A stretch of DNA of 64,000 bases from Janthinobacterium fluminis (GCF_028595325.1 NZ_JAQQXR010000011.1:62001-126000), one strand, 5' to 3'. Shown: positions 43,928 through 55,810, counted from the stretch's first letter. Notes: generated by a model from the sequence alone, not told the origin. Program-made: numbers and translations.

Positions 43928-46270
43928 ATGACCTCTTCCAAATCCGCCGGCGCGCCCGCCCCCCAGCCCGCCGCCGGCAGCAAGTCCAAACGTTTCCTCC
44001 TGATGTCCCTCGTCTCCCTGTTCGGGCTGGGGCTGGTCGCCGTGCTGCTGGTGGTCTTCGGCCTGGCGATGGCCTACCCGAACCTGCCGGCGCTCGACAC
44101 GCTGACCGATTACAGGCCGAAGATGCCGCTGCGGATTTTCTCGTCCGACAACGTGCTCATCGGCGAATTCGGCGAAGAGCGGCGCAACCTCGTGCACATC
44201 AAGGACATTCCCGACGTCATGAAAAAAGCCGTGCTGGCGATCGAGGACGACCGCTTCTACGAGCATGGCGGCGTCGACTACCTGGGCATCACGCGCGCCG
44301 CGCTGCACAACCTGACGGGCGGCGCGAAACAGGGCGCCTCGACCATCACCCAGCAGGTCGCGCGCAATTTCTTCCTGTCGAGCGAGCAAACCCTGAAGCG
44401 CAAAGCCTATGAGGTCTTGCTGGCATGGAAAATCGAACAGAACCTCAGCAAGGACCAGATCCTTGAGGTGTATATGAACCAGATTTACCTGGGCCAGCGC
44501 GCCTACGGTTTCTCCTCGGCCGCGCAAATCTACTTCGGCAAGAGCCTCAAGGAAATCAGCGTGGCCGAGGCGGCCATGCTGGCCGGCCTGCCGAAGGCGC
44601 CGTCGGCCTACAACCCGGTGGTGAACCCGAAGCGGGCGCGCACGCGCCAGCAATACATCCTGCAACGCATGCACCAGCTCGGCTACATCAGCGACGCCCA
44701 GTTCGAGGAAGCCCGTGCCGAGCAGCTCAAGGTCAAGACCGACAGCAGCGAATTCGGCGTGCATGCCGAATACGTCGCCGAAATGGCCCGCCAGCTGGTC
44801 TACGAGCAATTCAAGGAAGACACCTACACGCGCGGCCTGAACGTCTTCACCACCATCACCAAGGCCGACCAGGACGCCGCCTACCTGGCGCTGCGCCGCG
44901 GCGTGATGGACTATGAAAAACGCCACGGCTACCGCGGCCCGGAAGCGTATATCGACATCCCGCAGCGCAAGGAAGAGGCCGACGACGCCATCGAAACGGA
45001 GCTGGCCGACCACCCGGACAGCGACGACATCATCGCCGCGATGGTGCTGCAAGCCTCGCCGCAGAAAATCGTCGCCGTCACGGCGGCCGGCGAGGAAATC
45101 AGCATCAGCGGCCCGGGCCTGAGCTTCGGCGCGGCCTGGTTGTCGGAGAAGGCGGCGCCGAACCGGCGCATCCGCCGCGGCGCCGTGATCCGCGTCATGC
45201 AGGAGGGCAACGCCTGGACCGTCACGCAGATGCCGGAAGTCGAGTCGGCCTTCGTCTCGGCCAGCACCAGCGACGGCGCGATCCGCGCGATGGTGGGCGG
45301 CTTCGACTTCAACCGCAACAAGTTCAACCACGTCACGCAAGCCTGGCGCCAGCCCGGCTCGGCCTTCAAGCCCTTCATCTACTCGGCCTCGCTGGAGCGC
45401 GGCCTGTCGCCCGCCACCATCATCAACGACGCGCCGATTTCCTTCGACGCCGGCCAGACGGGCGGCCAGGCCTGGGAACCGAAGAACTACGATAGCAAGT
45501 ACGAAGGTCCGATGACGATGCGGCGCGGCCTGACCAAGTCGAAGAACATGATCTCGATCCGCATCCTGAACAAGATAGGCGCCAAGTACGGCCAGGAATA
45601 CGCGACCCGCTTCGGCTTCGACGCCGAAAAGAACCCGCCCTACCTGACGCTGGCGCTGGGCGCCGGCTCGGTGACGCCGCTGCAGATGGCCGGCGCCTAC
45701 GCCGTGTTCGCCAACGGCGGCTACAAGGTCAACCCTTACCTGATCGCCAAGGTCACCGACAGCGAGGGCAAGGTGCTGTCGCAGGCCAACCCGGACCTGG
45801 CCGGCGTCGCGGCCAACCGCGTCATCGACGAACGCAACGCCTTCATCATGAACAGCATGATGAACGACGTCGTGCGTTTCGGCACCGCCGCGAAGGCGAT
45901 GGCGCTGAAGCGCTCCGACCTGTCGGGCAAGACCGGCACCACCAACGACTCGATCGACGCCTGGTTCGCCGGCTACCAGGCGAAGCTGGTGGGCATTGCG
46001 TGGATAGGCTACGACCAGCCGAAGAACCTCGGCAACCGCGAGACGGGCGGCGGCCTGGCCCTGCCGATCTGGATGAGTTATATGCAGAAGGCGCTGAAAA
46101 GCATCCCGATCGAGGAGCGCGCCGTTCCGGACGGCGTGATCCAGTCCGGCGACGACTACTATTACGCGGAGAATCCGCCGGGCACGGCCGTGCACAGCCT
46201 GGAGGGGGCGGCGCGCGGCACGCCGGCCGAGGAGAAGGCCAAGGACGCCGTCAAGAACGAGCTGTTCTGA
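43928..46270 (+). CDS. mrcA: penicillin-binding protein 1A (bifunctional peptidoglycan synthase)
   Basis: PBP1A polymerises glycan strands and crosslinks peptides at the inner membrane. The 780-residue protein has a short cytoplasmic tail, one transmembrane helix (about 25-48), a GT51 glycosyltransferase domain with AIEDDRFYEHGGVD (catalytic Glu) and GASTITQQVARN, an OB-like linker, and a transpeptidase domain with the three penicillin-binding motifs: SxxK as TKSKNM, SxN, and KTGTTN. The ATG at 43928 follows a TATAAT box; an upstream start would add residues with no conserved features. Its divergent position from pilM is the usual one in beta- and gammaproteobacteria. Confidence 0.96.
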   Translation: MTSSKSAGAPAPQPAAGSKSKRFLLMSLVSLFGLGLVAVLLVVFGLAMAYPNLPALDTLTDYRPKMPLRIFSSDNVLIGEFGEERRNLVHIKDIPDVMKKAVLAIEDDRFYEHGGVDYLGITRAALHNLTGGAKQGASTITQQVARNFFLSSEQTLKRKAYEVLLAWKIEQNLSKDQILEVYMNQIYLGQRAYGFSSAAQIYFGKSLKEISVAEAAMLAGLPKAPSAYNPVVNPKRARTRQQYILQRMHQLGYISDAQFEEARAEQLKVKTDSSEFGVHAEYVAEMARQLVYEQFKEDTYTRGLNVFTTITKADQDAAYLALRRGVMDYEKRHGYRGPEAYIDIPQRKEEADDAIETELADHPDSDDIIAAMVLQASPQKIVAVTAAGEEISISGPGLSFGAAWLSEKAAPNRRIRRGAVIRVMQEGNAWTVTQMPEVESAFVSASTSDGAIRAMVGGFDFNRNKFNHVTQAWRQPGSAFKPFIYSASLERGLSPATIINDAPISFDAGQTGGQAWEPKNYDSKYEGPMTMRRGLTKSKNMISIRILNKIGAKYGQEYATRFGFDAEKNPPYLTLALGAGSVTPLQMAGAYAVFANGGYKVNPYLIAKVTDSEGKVLSQANPDLAGVAANRVIDERNAFIMNSMMNDVVRFGTAAKAMALKRSDLSGKTGTTNDSIDAWFAGYQAKLVGIAWIGYDQPKNLGNRETGGGLALPIWMSYMQKALKSIPIEERAVPDGVIQSGDDYYYAENPPGTAVHSLEGAARGTPAEEKAKDAVKNELF

Positions 46271-46323
46271 CGGCGCGGGCGGCGCAGCGGGAACCTAGCC
46301 CGGCGCGCCGCCTTGTGTGCGGT

Positions 46324-46653
46324 TCAGGCCAGGGTCACGGCCACGCCGGCCTGGGCGCTGGCCAGGCCGGACAGCGCGGCGAACAACTCCGAGCCGTCGC
46401 GCGAGTCGATCCACTGGGCGCCGACGCGGTTGTAGTGGAAACCGCCCGCTTTCGCCGCCACCCACAGTTGCTGCATCGGCGCCTGGCTATTGACGATGAT
46501 TTTCGAACCATTGTCGATAAACTCGATTTCCAGCACATTGCCGCTGCGGCTGCATTCGACATCGAGGACATCCTCGTCGTTCAGCCTATCCAGCGCGGCC
46601 TCGATCGCCGTCAGGGTCGCTTCCGCCAAGGCCAGGAATTCTGATTCGCTCAT
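46324..46653 (-). CDS. cyaY: iron donor protein CyaY (frataxin)
   Basis: CyaY is the bacterial frataxin that binds iron and modulates IscS-dependent Fe-S cluster assembly. The 109-residue product begins MSESEFLALAEATLTAIE with the acidic first helix and contains the conserved beta-sheet core NGSKIIVNSQAPMQQLWVAA and GGFHYN. The ATG at 46653 is chosen as the conserved start; an ATG four codons upstream is possible. It is convergent with mrcA and divergent from the lptM-like gene. Confidence 0.96.
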   Translation of the reverse strand: MSESEFLALAEATLTAIEAALDRLNDEDVLDVECSRSGNVLEIEFIDNGSKIIVNSQAPMQQLWVAAKAGGFHYNRVGAQWIDSRDGSELFAALSGLASAQAGVAVTLA

Positions 46654-46693
46654 GCTACACTCCAAGATCTTTTATCAAACCGTGATTCTAATC

Positions 46694-46891
46694 GTGAAGT
46701 CAACTTTAGCGTTGTATATCGGCATATCCCTGTTCATCTCCGGCATGCTGGCGGGCTGCGGCCAGCCTGGCCCCCTGTACATGCCGAAACCGCCGGCCAA
46801 GCCGCCGGCCGCGGCGGCAAGCGCGAGCCAGCCGGCCATCGCGCCGGCCCCGGTGCCGCCGCCGCCCGCCCTGCCCGCGACTCAGCAATAA
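46694..46891 (+). CDS. lptM: LptM-family small lipoprotein
   Basis: LptM (YifL) is a small lipoprotein that in E. coli assists LptD maturation. The 65-residue product has a hydrophobic signal with lipobox MLAGC followed directly by the family hallmark GQPGPLYMP, then a Pro/Ala-rich tail. I propose the GTG at 46694 (VKSTLALYIGIS) as start; another in-frame GTG lies at 46682, and neither has a good Shine-Dalgarno. The place next to cyaY matches the conserved cyaY-lptM pairing; in many betaproteobacteria lysA follows, but here an Rpn-type gene does. Confidence 0.82.
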   Translation: MKSTLALYIGISLFISGMLAGCGQPGPLYMPKPPAKPPAAAASASQPAIAPAPVPPPPALPATQQ

Positions 46892-46899
46892 GCCAACAT

Positions 46900-47889
46900 T
46901 TATTCGTCGGCAAATATTTCCTCAAGACTGGACGCGTCGAACAGCCGGTCATACCAATACTCGATCCGGGCCACCGGCGCCGCCTCGATGCGCGCGCCGA
47001 TCGACGGCGGCATATTGCCAAAACGCTTATGCAACAGCGACTCCAGCCACGCCCGGTCGGCTTGCAGCCGGCCCTCCTGCCGCCCTTGCCGCAGGCCCCG
47101 CTTCAAGCCTTTTTGAATGGCGTTGTATTCCCATTCTTCTTCCCAGCTTTTGAACTCTTGCTTGAGCATGATCTCGACCTCCGAAAATTGCTCCAATGAT
47201 GGCATATCCAGCCCACTGAACTGTCGTTGCAGATGCGCCGCAATCCAGTGCGTCAGCGTGGTGCGCAAAGACTCGCATTCGCCGTGCTTGAGCCATGCGG
47301 CCAGGCTGGCGATAACGTTGCGGATATCCTTGTAGGCGCGCGAGCGCTGCAAGCGGAACACGGCGGCAATCAAATTGCGCTGCTCCGCCAGCGTGGCGCT
47401 GTCATAACTGCTTTGATCGATCAGCAAATACCTTTGTTCCGGCTGCAAAGGCGCCAGCCCCTCAGGCGGCGCCAGCATCAATTGCGCCAGGTCGGTGCTG
47501 GCGCGCCAGGGCGCGGCGCCGTTGTACAGCACGACAGGCAGGATGGGCGGCAACTTGCCTTGCCGGCTCAGCTCGTGGCGCTTGACCAAGTCCTGGCACA
47601 GCAGGCCGACGTACACTTGCATCCGCAGAGCCATCCAGGGATCGTTGCGGGACTGGAACTCAAGCAGCAGATAGACGTAAATCCAATCCGCCCCCAGGCG
47701 CAGCCGCCACACCATGTCGTCGTGGCGCTGGCGGCCCGTATCGCTGGCGTAGCTGGCGTTGACGCGCTCAAAGGCGCGCAAGTCCAAGTCCTTGGCCCAG
47801 GGATAGGGAAGGAAACCGGCCAGCAAGTCGCGCACCATTTCCGGGTGCGCAAACAACTGCCTATAGCCAGTGTCGTGATCGTGCGCCAT
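46900..47889 (-). CDS. Rpn-family recombination-promoting nuclease / putative transposase
   Basis: The 329-residue protein belongs to the Rpn (PDDEXK transposase_31-like) family, DNA endonucleases linked to horizontal gene transfer. The N-terminus HDTGYRQLFAHPEMVRDLL is diagnostic; the nuclease core shows the Asp in RHDDMVWRLRLG and the following YVYLLLEFQS strand. The C-terminal part contains the charged region IQKGLKRGLRQGRQEGRLQA common in this group. The ATG at 47889 starts the conserved domain. Composition is less GC-rich than the neighbours. I see no flanking terminal inverted repeats. It occupies the position between lptM and msrQ. Confidence 0.87.
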   Translation of the reverse strand: MAHDHDTGYRQLFAHPEMVRDLLAGFLPYPWAKDLDLRAFERVNASYASDTGRQRHDDMVWRLRLGADWIYVYLLLEFQSRNDPWMALRMQVYVGLLCQDLVKRHELSRQGKLPPILPVVLYNGAAPWRASTDLAQLMLAPPEGLAPLQPEQRYLLIDQSSYDSATLAEQRNLIAAVFRLQRSRAYKDIRNVIASLAAWLKHGECESLRTTLTHWIAAHLQRQFSGLDMPSLEQFSEVEIMLKQEFKSWEEEWEYNAIQKGLKRGLRQGRQEGRLQADRAWLESLLHKRFGNMPPSIGARIEAAPVARIEYWYDRLFDASSLEEIFADE

Positions 47890-47953
47890 GCAGGCATGGT
47901 AGGCGCGCATCGCTTGCGCCCGCTTGGGCGGGCGCAAGGAAAGCGGGGAAGTA

Positions 47954-48586
47954 TTATGCCGGCTTGCCGGCGGTGGATTTCACGTAGCGCCAATACACGC
48001 GGATACCGAGCAATAGCGCGACGATCAAACCAAATAAAATAGGTTGCGCGAAATTGTGCTTGCCGGCCTTCATCCACCAGAAATGCAGGATGGCCAGCGG
48101 CGCGATCACGTAAACGAGGCGGTGCAGGTACTGCCAGCGCTTGCCGCCGAGCCGGCGCACCATGGCGTTGCTGCTGGTCGCGGCCAGCGCAATGAGCGGC
48201 ACAAAGGCGATGAAGCCGACCGTGATGAAGGGCCGCTTGAGCACGTCCGCCCACATTTCCGCCACGTCGAAAAAGTGGTCGAACCACAGGAAGGTGGTGA
48301 AATGCAGGGCGGCGTAAAAGAACACAAACAGTCCCAGCATGCGCCGCAGCCTGATCAGCCAGTTCCACTTCGACAGACGGCGCAGCGGCGTCACCGCCAG
48401 CGTGATGCAGAGGAAGTACAGCGTCCAGTCACCGGTGCCGCGCGTAATGAACTCCAGCGGCTCAACCAGTTGCCCGGCGGCCGTCAGCCACACCATGCGC
48501 ACGAACGGCAGCAGGGCCAGCACAAAGATGGCCGCTTTGAGCCAGCCCAGTTGTTTGGGGCTCGGGAAGAAAGGTAAGGTGTTCAT
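47954..48586 (-). CDS. msrQ: haem-binding membrane subunit MsrQ of the MsrPQ system
   Basis: MsrQ is a b-type haem membrane protein that passes electrons from the quinone pool or flavin reductase to MsrP. The 210-residue product has about six transmembrane helices and the ferric-reductase-like motifs LRRMLGLFVFFYAALHFTTF and YLHRLVYVIAPLAILHFWWM with candidate haem histidines. It begins directly after the msrP stop (adjacent codons), so the two are co-translated. Confidence 0.95.
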   Translation of the reverse strand: MNTLPFFPSPKQLGWLKAAIFVLALLPFVRMVWLTAAGQLVEPLEFITRGTGDWTLYFLCITLAVTPLRRLSKWNWLIRLRRMLGLFVFFYAALHFTTFLWFDHFFDVAEMWADVLKRPFITVGFIAFVPLIALAATSSNAMVRRLGGKRWQYLHRLVYVIAPLAILHFWWMKAGKHNFAQPILFGLIVALLLGIRVYWRYVKSTAGKPA

Positions 48587-49567
48587 TTAAAAGAATTTCT
48601 TCAAGTCCATCCCCGCATACAGCGAGGCGACGTCGTTGTAACCGTTGAACATCAGCGTCTTGCGCTTGCGCGCCAGGAAACCGTCCTCGCCGATGCGCCG
48701 CTCGCTCGCCTGCGACCAGCGCGGGTGGTCGACGTTCGGGTTGACGTTCGAGTAAAAACCGTACTCCGACGGCGCCGCCAGGTTCCAGGCCGTGCGCGGC
48801 TGCTCCTTGACGAAGCGTATCTTGACGATGGACTTGGCCGACTTGAAGCCATACTTCCACGGCAGCACGATGCGCACCGGCGCGCCGTTCTGGTTCGGCA
48901 GGGTTTCGTCGTACATGCCCAGGGTCAGCAGCGCCAGCGGATGGTTCGCCTCGTCGATGCGCAAGCCCTCGACATAGGGCCAGGTCAGCACGCGGCTGCC
49001 GACACCCGGCATCTGCTTCTTGTCGGCCAGGCTGACGAACTCGACGTATTTCGCGTTGCCGGTCGGCTCGACCTTCTTGATCAATTCCGACAGCGAATAG
49101 CCTATCCACGGAATCACCATCGACCAACCCTCGACGCAGCGCAGGCGGTAGACGCGCTCCTCCAGCGGCGCCAGCTTGAGCAGCGCGTCCAGGTCCAGCG
49201 TCATCGGCTTCTTGACCTCGCCCTCGATCGTCACCGTCCACGGCCGCGGCTTCAGCGTGCCGGCGTTCTGGGCCGGATCGGCCTTGTCGGTGCCGAATTC
49301 GTAGAAATTATTGTAGGTCGTGGCGTCTTTGTAGGCGCTCGGCTGGTCCATCGACGAGTAGGCCGGATTCAATCTGGCGCCCAACTTGGCGTTGCCGCCC
49401 GTTTGCGCCAGGGCCTCGCGGCCGGCCATCGCCAGCAGCGAGGCGCCGGCGATCGAGCCGGCCGCGATCTGCTCGATAAAGCGGCGGCGCGACTCGAACA
49501 CGGCGCGCGGCGTGATTTCTGAGGAAAACGGCAATTCGATGCCGTTGGGACTACGTTGGATCAACAT
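48587..49567 (-). CDS. msrP: periplasmic protein-methionine-sulfoxide reductase catalytic subunit MsrP
   Basis: MsrP is a molybdopterin enzyme that repairs oxidised methionines in periplasmic proteins. The 326-residue protein carries a Tat signal ([17 protein letters not shown], with cleavage after about residue 54) and the sulfite-oxidase fold with molybdenum-ligand Cys in [17 protein letters not shown] and cofactor motif [20 protein letters not shown]. Start and order with msrQ match the conserved yedYZ-type operon. Confidence 0.96.
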   Translation of the reverse strand: MLIQRSPNGIELPFSSEITPRAVFESRRRFIEQIAAGSIAGASLLAMAGREALAQTGGNAKLGARLNPAYSSMDQPSAYKDATTYNNFYEFGTDKADPAQNAGTLKPRPWTVTIEGEVKKPMTLDLDALLKLAPLEERVYRLRCVEGWSMVIPWIGYSLSELIKKVEPTGNAKYVEFVSLADKKQMPGVGSRVLTWPYVEGLRIDEANHPLALLTLGMYDETLPNQNGAPVRIVLPWKYGFKSAKSIVKIRFVKEQPRTAWNLAAPSEYGFYSNVNPNVDHPRWSQASERRIGEDGFLARKRKTLMFNGYNDVASLYAGMDLKKFF

Positions 49568-49665
49568 GGCGACTCCGGGCGGAAAAGAAGGGATTGCATC
49601 TTGGTCTGGCCAAGCCCCACAAACCTTACACTATCCGGCCCGAATGCGCTGCCGCTCAAACGCGC

Positions 49666-50820
49666 TTACAGCTTGCCATAGGAATGCAGGCCGGACAGGA
49701 ACATATTCACGCCCAGGAAGGCAAAGGTCGTCACGAGCAGGCCGACCAGCGCCCACCAGGCCGCCACGCGCCCGCGCAAGCCCGTCATCAGGCGCATGTG
49801 CAACCAGGCCGCGTAGTTGAGCCAGACGATCAGCGCCCAGGTTTCCTTCGGATCCCACGACCAGTAACCGCCCCAGGCCTCGGCCGCCCACAGCGCGCCC
49901 AGGATGGTGGCCACGGTGAAGAAAGCGAAACCGACCGAGATCGCCTTGTACATGACGTCGTCGAGCACTTCCAGCGACGGCAGACGGTCGGCCAGGTGGC
50001 CGCTCGACTTGAGCAGGTAGGCCGCGGCGACCATGGCCGACAGCGAGAACGTGCCGTAGCCGATGAAATTGGCCGGCACGTGGATTTTCATCCACCAGCT
50101 TTGCAGCGCCGGCACCAGCGGCTGGATGTCGGCGGCGTCGCGCGTCACCGTATACCACAGCAGGAAGACGACGGCGGCCGAAATGACCAGCATCACAAAC
50201 GCGCCCAGCTGGCGCGTCGCGTAGCTTTGCTCGTAGTACAGATAGAACATCGCCGTGATCAGCGAGAACAGGATGAACACTTCATACAGGTTCGACACGG
50301 GGATATGCCCGACGTCGGCGCCGATCAGATAGGATTCGTACCAGCGCACCAGCAAGCCGGTAAAGCCCAGCACCACGCCGGCCCAGCACAGCACCGAGCC
50401 GACCGAGGAGCCGAAATCGGAGCGGGCCAGCAGGCCGATCCAGTAAAACAGCGTCGACAGCACGAAAAAGGTGCCCATCCACAAAATCGCCGACTGGCTC
50501 GACAACATATATTTGAGGAAGAACTTGCTGTTGGCCGCATCCAGGCTGGCGCCGTATTGCGAGATGGCGAACAGCGCCAGCACGGCCATCGCCGGCATCA
50601 GCCAGCGCACCGGCTTCCAGTGCCAGCCCAGCCAGGCGAAGGTGGGCGCGGACGCCAGCAGGATCGCCTTCTCATAGATGTCCATATAGGCGCCGTAGCG
50701 GTTCAGGCCGAACAGCGAGCCGGCCAGCAACAGGGCGCCGAAGGCCCAGTCGAGCAGGCTCAGGCGCTTGAAAAAGCCCGGCGCCTGCGTGTAGGTTTGT
50801 TTCTGTGTCAATTCCATCAT
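49666..50820 (-). CDS. ccsA: cytochrome c biogenesis protein CcsA/CcsB-type (System II haem handling)
   Basis: This polytopic membrane protein exports and ligates haem to apocytochromes c together with ResB. The 384-residue product has about eight helices and the WWD-type haem-binding motif in WAAEAWGGYWSWDPKETWAL, with conserved histidines in flanking loops. Databases call it CcsA or CcsB depending on convention. It follows resB with a 54-bp gap and is part of the resB-ccsA module. Confidence 0.94.
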   Translation of the reverse strand: MMELTQKQTYTQAPGFFKRLSLLDWAFGALLLAGSLFGLNRYGAYMDIYEKAILLASAPTFAWLGWHWKPVRWLMPAMAVLALFAISQYGASLDAANSKFFLKYMLSSQSAILWMGTFFVLSTLFYWIGLLARSDFGSSVGSVLCWAGVVLGFTGLLVRWYESYLIGADVGHIPVSNLYEVFILFSLITAMFYLYYEQSYATRQLGAFVMLVISAAVVFLLWYTVTRDAADIQPLVPALQSWWMKIHVPANFIGYGTFSLSAMVAAAYLLKSSGHLADRLPSLEVLDDVMYKAISVGFAFFTVATILGALWAAEAWGGYWSWDPKETWALIVWLNYAAWLHMRLMTGLRGRVAAWWALVGLLVTTFAFLGVNMFLSGLHSYGKL

Positions 50821-50874
50821 CTTCTCCCAAACCGGGCCGCCGCTGAGCGCGGGCCGGAAACGACTGTGTCCAGA

Positions 50875-52974
50875 TTACGCCGATTGCGGCAATTTGGTCT
50901 TCAGGTTATCAAATTCTTTCTCGAAATCGAGGGTCTTGCGCTGCGTGCTCATCGCCATCAACGCCTCGGCCCCGTCGGCGCCATCCTTGACCCACACCCA
51001 CAGGCGGCGTTCGCGGATGTAAAACATGGCAAACACGCCGATCACCAGGAACAGGCAACCCAGATAGACCACGCTCTTGCCCGGCGAGCGCGTCACCTGC
51101 AGCACGGACGCCTTGACCTCGGTGAACTCGTCCAACTGCAGGTAGACGGGGGCGCCATAGAAGAAGCTGTCCGACAGCGCGTTCGTCGCCAGTTGCAGGA
51201 AGCGGCCGTGGGCGGCGTCGACCGCGACGGGCGCCAGCTGCTCCTTGGCGCGCGCGGCCTGCCACAATTCCCACAGGCTGCCGTTGAGGATCTTCATGAA
51301 AATATCGGCCGCCTTTTCCTGCTCGGCGGCGGGCACCTTCTCCAGGAAACGCGAAATGGCCAGGAAGCCCGACTGCTTGTCGTCGCCGGCGAAAATGCCC
51401 AGGCTCTTGCTGGCCGACTCCTGCAACTGCAGGCGCAGCGCGTCGGCGCCGTCTTTCGGCATGGCCCGCTGCGCGTAACGGCGCGCCGCCTCGGTGCGCA
51501 GCGCCGGGTCGTGCAGCGCGGCGCGCAGGCGCATCCACTCGGTGACGCTGTGGGCGTCGTCGGCCGGAATGCGCAGATAGCTGAACTGGTCGCCCGGATT
51601 GGCGCGCATGCCGGCCAGGAACACGGTGGCGCCGTCGACGGTGACGGGCTGCATATAGTTCTGGTACTCGCGCGCCTGGCCGTTCTTGTCGCGCAATTTG
51701 TACTGCACGCTCGGTCCGACGTTCTTCAAATCCTTGTTGTTGGCGTTTTTCGCCGCCGAACCGAGGCGCTTGTCGAGGCCGACCGAGAACTGCTCGTTGA
51801 GGCTGTCGTTCTTCTTCACGGCGCGCAAATCCTGGCCGGCCGCCAGGTTTTCCACGTTGAACGGGCGGAACCCCGACCATTCGATCGAATACGCCTCGCC
51901 CGTGCTCAGCGCCAGCGGCGTGGTGCCGCTGACTTCGCCGGCCACGTCGAAGCGCGCCATGCCGGCGCCGGCCATCGGATGGCCGATCAGCTTGAGCTTG
52001 CTGCCGCCATCCTCGAAGCTCGACTGGTACACGGCCAGGCCCTTGTAGATGAGGGGCTCGTTGACCTTGATGGTGGCGGAGAAACTGGCGCCCGTCGCAT
52101 GGTCCTTGATCACGACGTCGCTGGCGAACAGCTTCGGCATGCCGGTGCTGTAAAAGTCGATGTGGAATTTTTTCAGGAAGATGGTGAAGGGCAAATCCTG
52201 GATCAACACGCCGTTAGCCTGCGGAATGATCGCCGCGTTGCTGCTGGAACCCTCGGGAATCAGGGTATTGCCGCGGAAAGTGGGGTTGGACAGGCTCAAA
52301 CGGTGCTTGTCGGCGATCTCGGCGATGACGCCGCTGCCGACGAAGGGCACCTTGCCCATGAACCACTGCTGGAAGCGGATCGGCATGTCGGAATCGAGGA
52401 AGCCGCCGATGCAGATGACGACGATGGCGCTGTGGGCGAAGAGATAGCCCCACTTATTCGCCGCGCCCTGCTTGGCGGCGACCAGCAGCGCGTCGCCCTT
52501 CTCCACCACCTTCGCCTTGTAGCCGGCGTCGGCCAGGCGCTCCACGGTCTGCTGCGCCAGCGCCGCGCGCGACAGCGGCGCCGTCCATTCGACCTTGTGG
52601 TGGAAATTGCGCAGCGACTGCTCGCGCACGTTTTCGCGCCAGCTGCGCATGTCCTTGAGCATTTTCGGCGCATTGCGCACGATGCACAGCGACGTAGACA
52701 CGACCAGGAAGCCCATGATCAGCAGGAACCACCAGGCCGAATACACGGCATACAGGCTGAGTTTGCGGAACACTTCGAACCAGAACGGCCCGAACTGGTT
52801 CACATAGTTCGGCATCGCCTCGTTCTGTTTCAGCACGGTGCCGATCACGGCCGCGATAGCAATCAAAGTCAGCAGACTGATAGCGAAACGCATCGAGGAA
52901 ATCAGTTCAACCGTTTCTGCCAGCGCCCGGCGGCGCGTTTTCAATTCAATTCCGGTGGTGCGGGGGGTGCTCAT
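50875..52974 (-). CDS. resB: cytochrome c biogenesis protein ResB
   Basis: ResB (Ccs1) is the apocytochrome-binding partner in System II cytochrome c maturation. The 699-residue protein has an N-terminal pair of helices after ISSMRFAISLLTLIAIAAVIG, conserved ESLRNFHH-like region, a third helix (AHSAIVVICIGGFLDSDMP), a large periplasmic domain (about 200-610) and a final helix SVVYLGCLFLVIGVFAMFYI followed by RERRLWVWV. The ATG at 52974 is preferred over one ten codons upstream because the upstream residues fall in the AT-rich promoter. A terminator separates it from cytochrome c4. Confidence 0.93.
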   Translation of the reverse strand: MSTPRTTGIELKTRRRALAETVELISSMRFAISLLTLIAIAAVIGTVLKQNEAMPNYVNQFGPFWFEVFRKLSLYAVYSAWWFLLIMGFLVVSTSLCIVRNAPKMLKDMRSWRENVREQSLRNFHHKVEWTAPLSRAALAQQTVERLADAGYKAKVVEKGDALLVAAKQGAANKWGYLFAHSAIVVICIGGFLDSDMPIRFQQWFMGKVPFVGSGVIAEIADKHRLSLSNPTFRGNTLIPEGSSSNAAIIPQANGVLIQDLPFTIFLKKFHIDFYSTGMPKLFASDVVIKDHATGASFSATIKVNEPLIYKGLAVYQSSFEDGGSKLKLIGHPMAGAGMARFDVAGEVSGTTPLALSTGEAYSIEWSGFRPFNVENLAAGQDLRAVKKNDSLNEQFSVGLDKRLGSAAKNANNKDLKNVGPSVQYKLRDKNGQAREYQNYMQPVTVDGATVFLAGMRANPGDQFSYLRIPADDAHSVTEWMRLRAALHDPALRTEAARRYAQRAMPKDGADALRLQLQESASKSLGIFAGDDKQSGFLAISRFLEKVPAAEQEKAADIFMKILNGSLWELWQAARAKEQLAPVAVDAAHGRFLQLATNALSDSFFYGAPVYLQLDEFTEVKASVLQVTRSPGKSVVYLGCLFLVIGVFAMFYIRERRLWVWVKDGADGAEALMAMSTQRKTLDFEKEFDNLKTKLPQSA

Positions 52975-53032
52975 GCTCGATACAATCTTAAAATATGGCG
53001 GCACTATGGCGGCGATGCCGGGAGCATACCAA

Positions 53033-53068
53033 CAAAAAGGGCAGCCCGCTCACGCTGCCGCCCTTTTA
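53033..53068 (-). terminator. intrinsic terminator after the cytochrome c4 gene
   Basis: On the minus strand an imperfect stem AAAAGGGCGGCAGC / GCTGCCCTTTTT with a short loop is followed by T residues, about 50 bp past the cytochrome c4 stop and before resB. A second GC-only hairpin (GCGGCGCC / GGCGCCGC) lies between it and the stop. Confidence 0.75.
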
Positions 53069-53118
53069 TATTGCCCGCGGCGCCAGGGCGCCGCGAAACC
53101 AGAAATACCGCGTGGAGT

Positions 53119-53799
53119 TTATTTCAGACCGGCGACGTAGTCGGCGACGGCCTTGATCTCATCGTCCGACAAGCGCATCGCGATGGTCGTCATTTGCGGG
53201 CTGTTCTTGCGGGCGCCGGCGCGGAATGCCGTCAGCTGGGCCGCCGTGTAGTCCTGGTGCTGGCCGCCGAGGCGCGGGTACTGGATCGGCATGCCGGCGC
53301 CGGACGCGCCATGACAGCTGGCGCAGGCCGGCACGCTCTTCTCGGCGATGCCGCCGCGGTAGATGCGCTTGCCCAGCTCGACGGTGTCCTTGTTCTTGGC
53401 CGCGTTCGGCTTCGACACTTGCGCGCCCAGGTAGGCGGCGATGTTTTTCTTCTCTTCATCCGTCAGCATCTTGGCGAAGCCCGACATCACGGCGTTGTTG
53501 CGCTCCGGCGTGGTGAAGTTCAGCAATTGCTTGTGCAGGTAGGCGGCGTTCAGGCCGGCCAGCTTCGGGTTGACGGAAATCGTCGAATTGCCGGCGGCGC
53601 CGTGGCAAGACACGCAGGCGGGCAAACCGCGCGCCGCGTCGCCGTCCGCGTACAGGGTGGCGCCCTTGGCGGCATCGACCTTAGCGACGGGGGCTTCGGC
53701 GTGGGCCGGCTTTTTCTCTTCGTTTGCCGATGCAGCGGCCGACACGGCCAACAATGCGACGAACAAGGATTTTACAAACGGTGAAAACGCACGATTCAT
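53119..53799 (-). CDS. cytochrome c4 (dihaem)
   Basis: This periplasmic dihaem cytochrome shuttles electrons to terminal oxidases. The 226-residue product has a signal peptide ([16 protein letters not shown]) and two c-type domains with haem motifs CVSCHG (about residue 62) and CASCHG (about 160), each followed by the axial methionine region ([12 protein letters not shown] and [12 protein letters not shown]). It lies beside the System II maturation genes that would attach its haem and is divergent from engB. Confidence 0.95.
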   Translation of the reverse strand: MNRAFSPFVKSLFVALLAVSAAASANEEKKPAHAEAPVAKVDAAKGATLYADGDAARGLPACVSCHGAAGNSTISVNPKLAGLNAAYLHKQLLNFTTPERNNAVMSGFAKMLTDEEKKNIAAYLGAQVSKPNAAKNKDTVELGKRIYRGGIAEKSVPACASCHGASGAGMPIQYPRLGGQHQDYTAAQLTAFRAGARKNSPQMTTIAMRLSDDEIKAVADYVAGLK

Positions 53800-53961
53800 T
53801 CAAACACCCTGAGACTAGTCAAAAAATTAGTGGTAAAGATTGTCGCCGCCGCAGACTTTGATGTAACAGCGCCGCTTTGCATGGCAACAATTCGTAACCC
53901 CTTATTGTACAATAGCTTTCTCGCGTTTTCGCCCCCTTTTGTTGCATTTTCTCCCCATCCC

Positions 53962-55810
<1,849 letters not shown>

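Noticed and set aside
46900..47889. Treating the Rpn gene as a complete insertion sequence
   Set aside because: No terminal inverted repeats or target duplications could be seen at its borders; it is reported as a gene only.
49594..53784. A 1396-codon plus-strand open frame opposite ccsA, resB and cytochrome c4
   Set aside because: The composition is that of an antisense shadow, and three genes with clear domains lie on the other strand.
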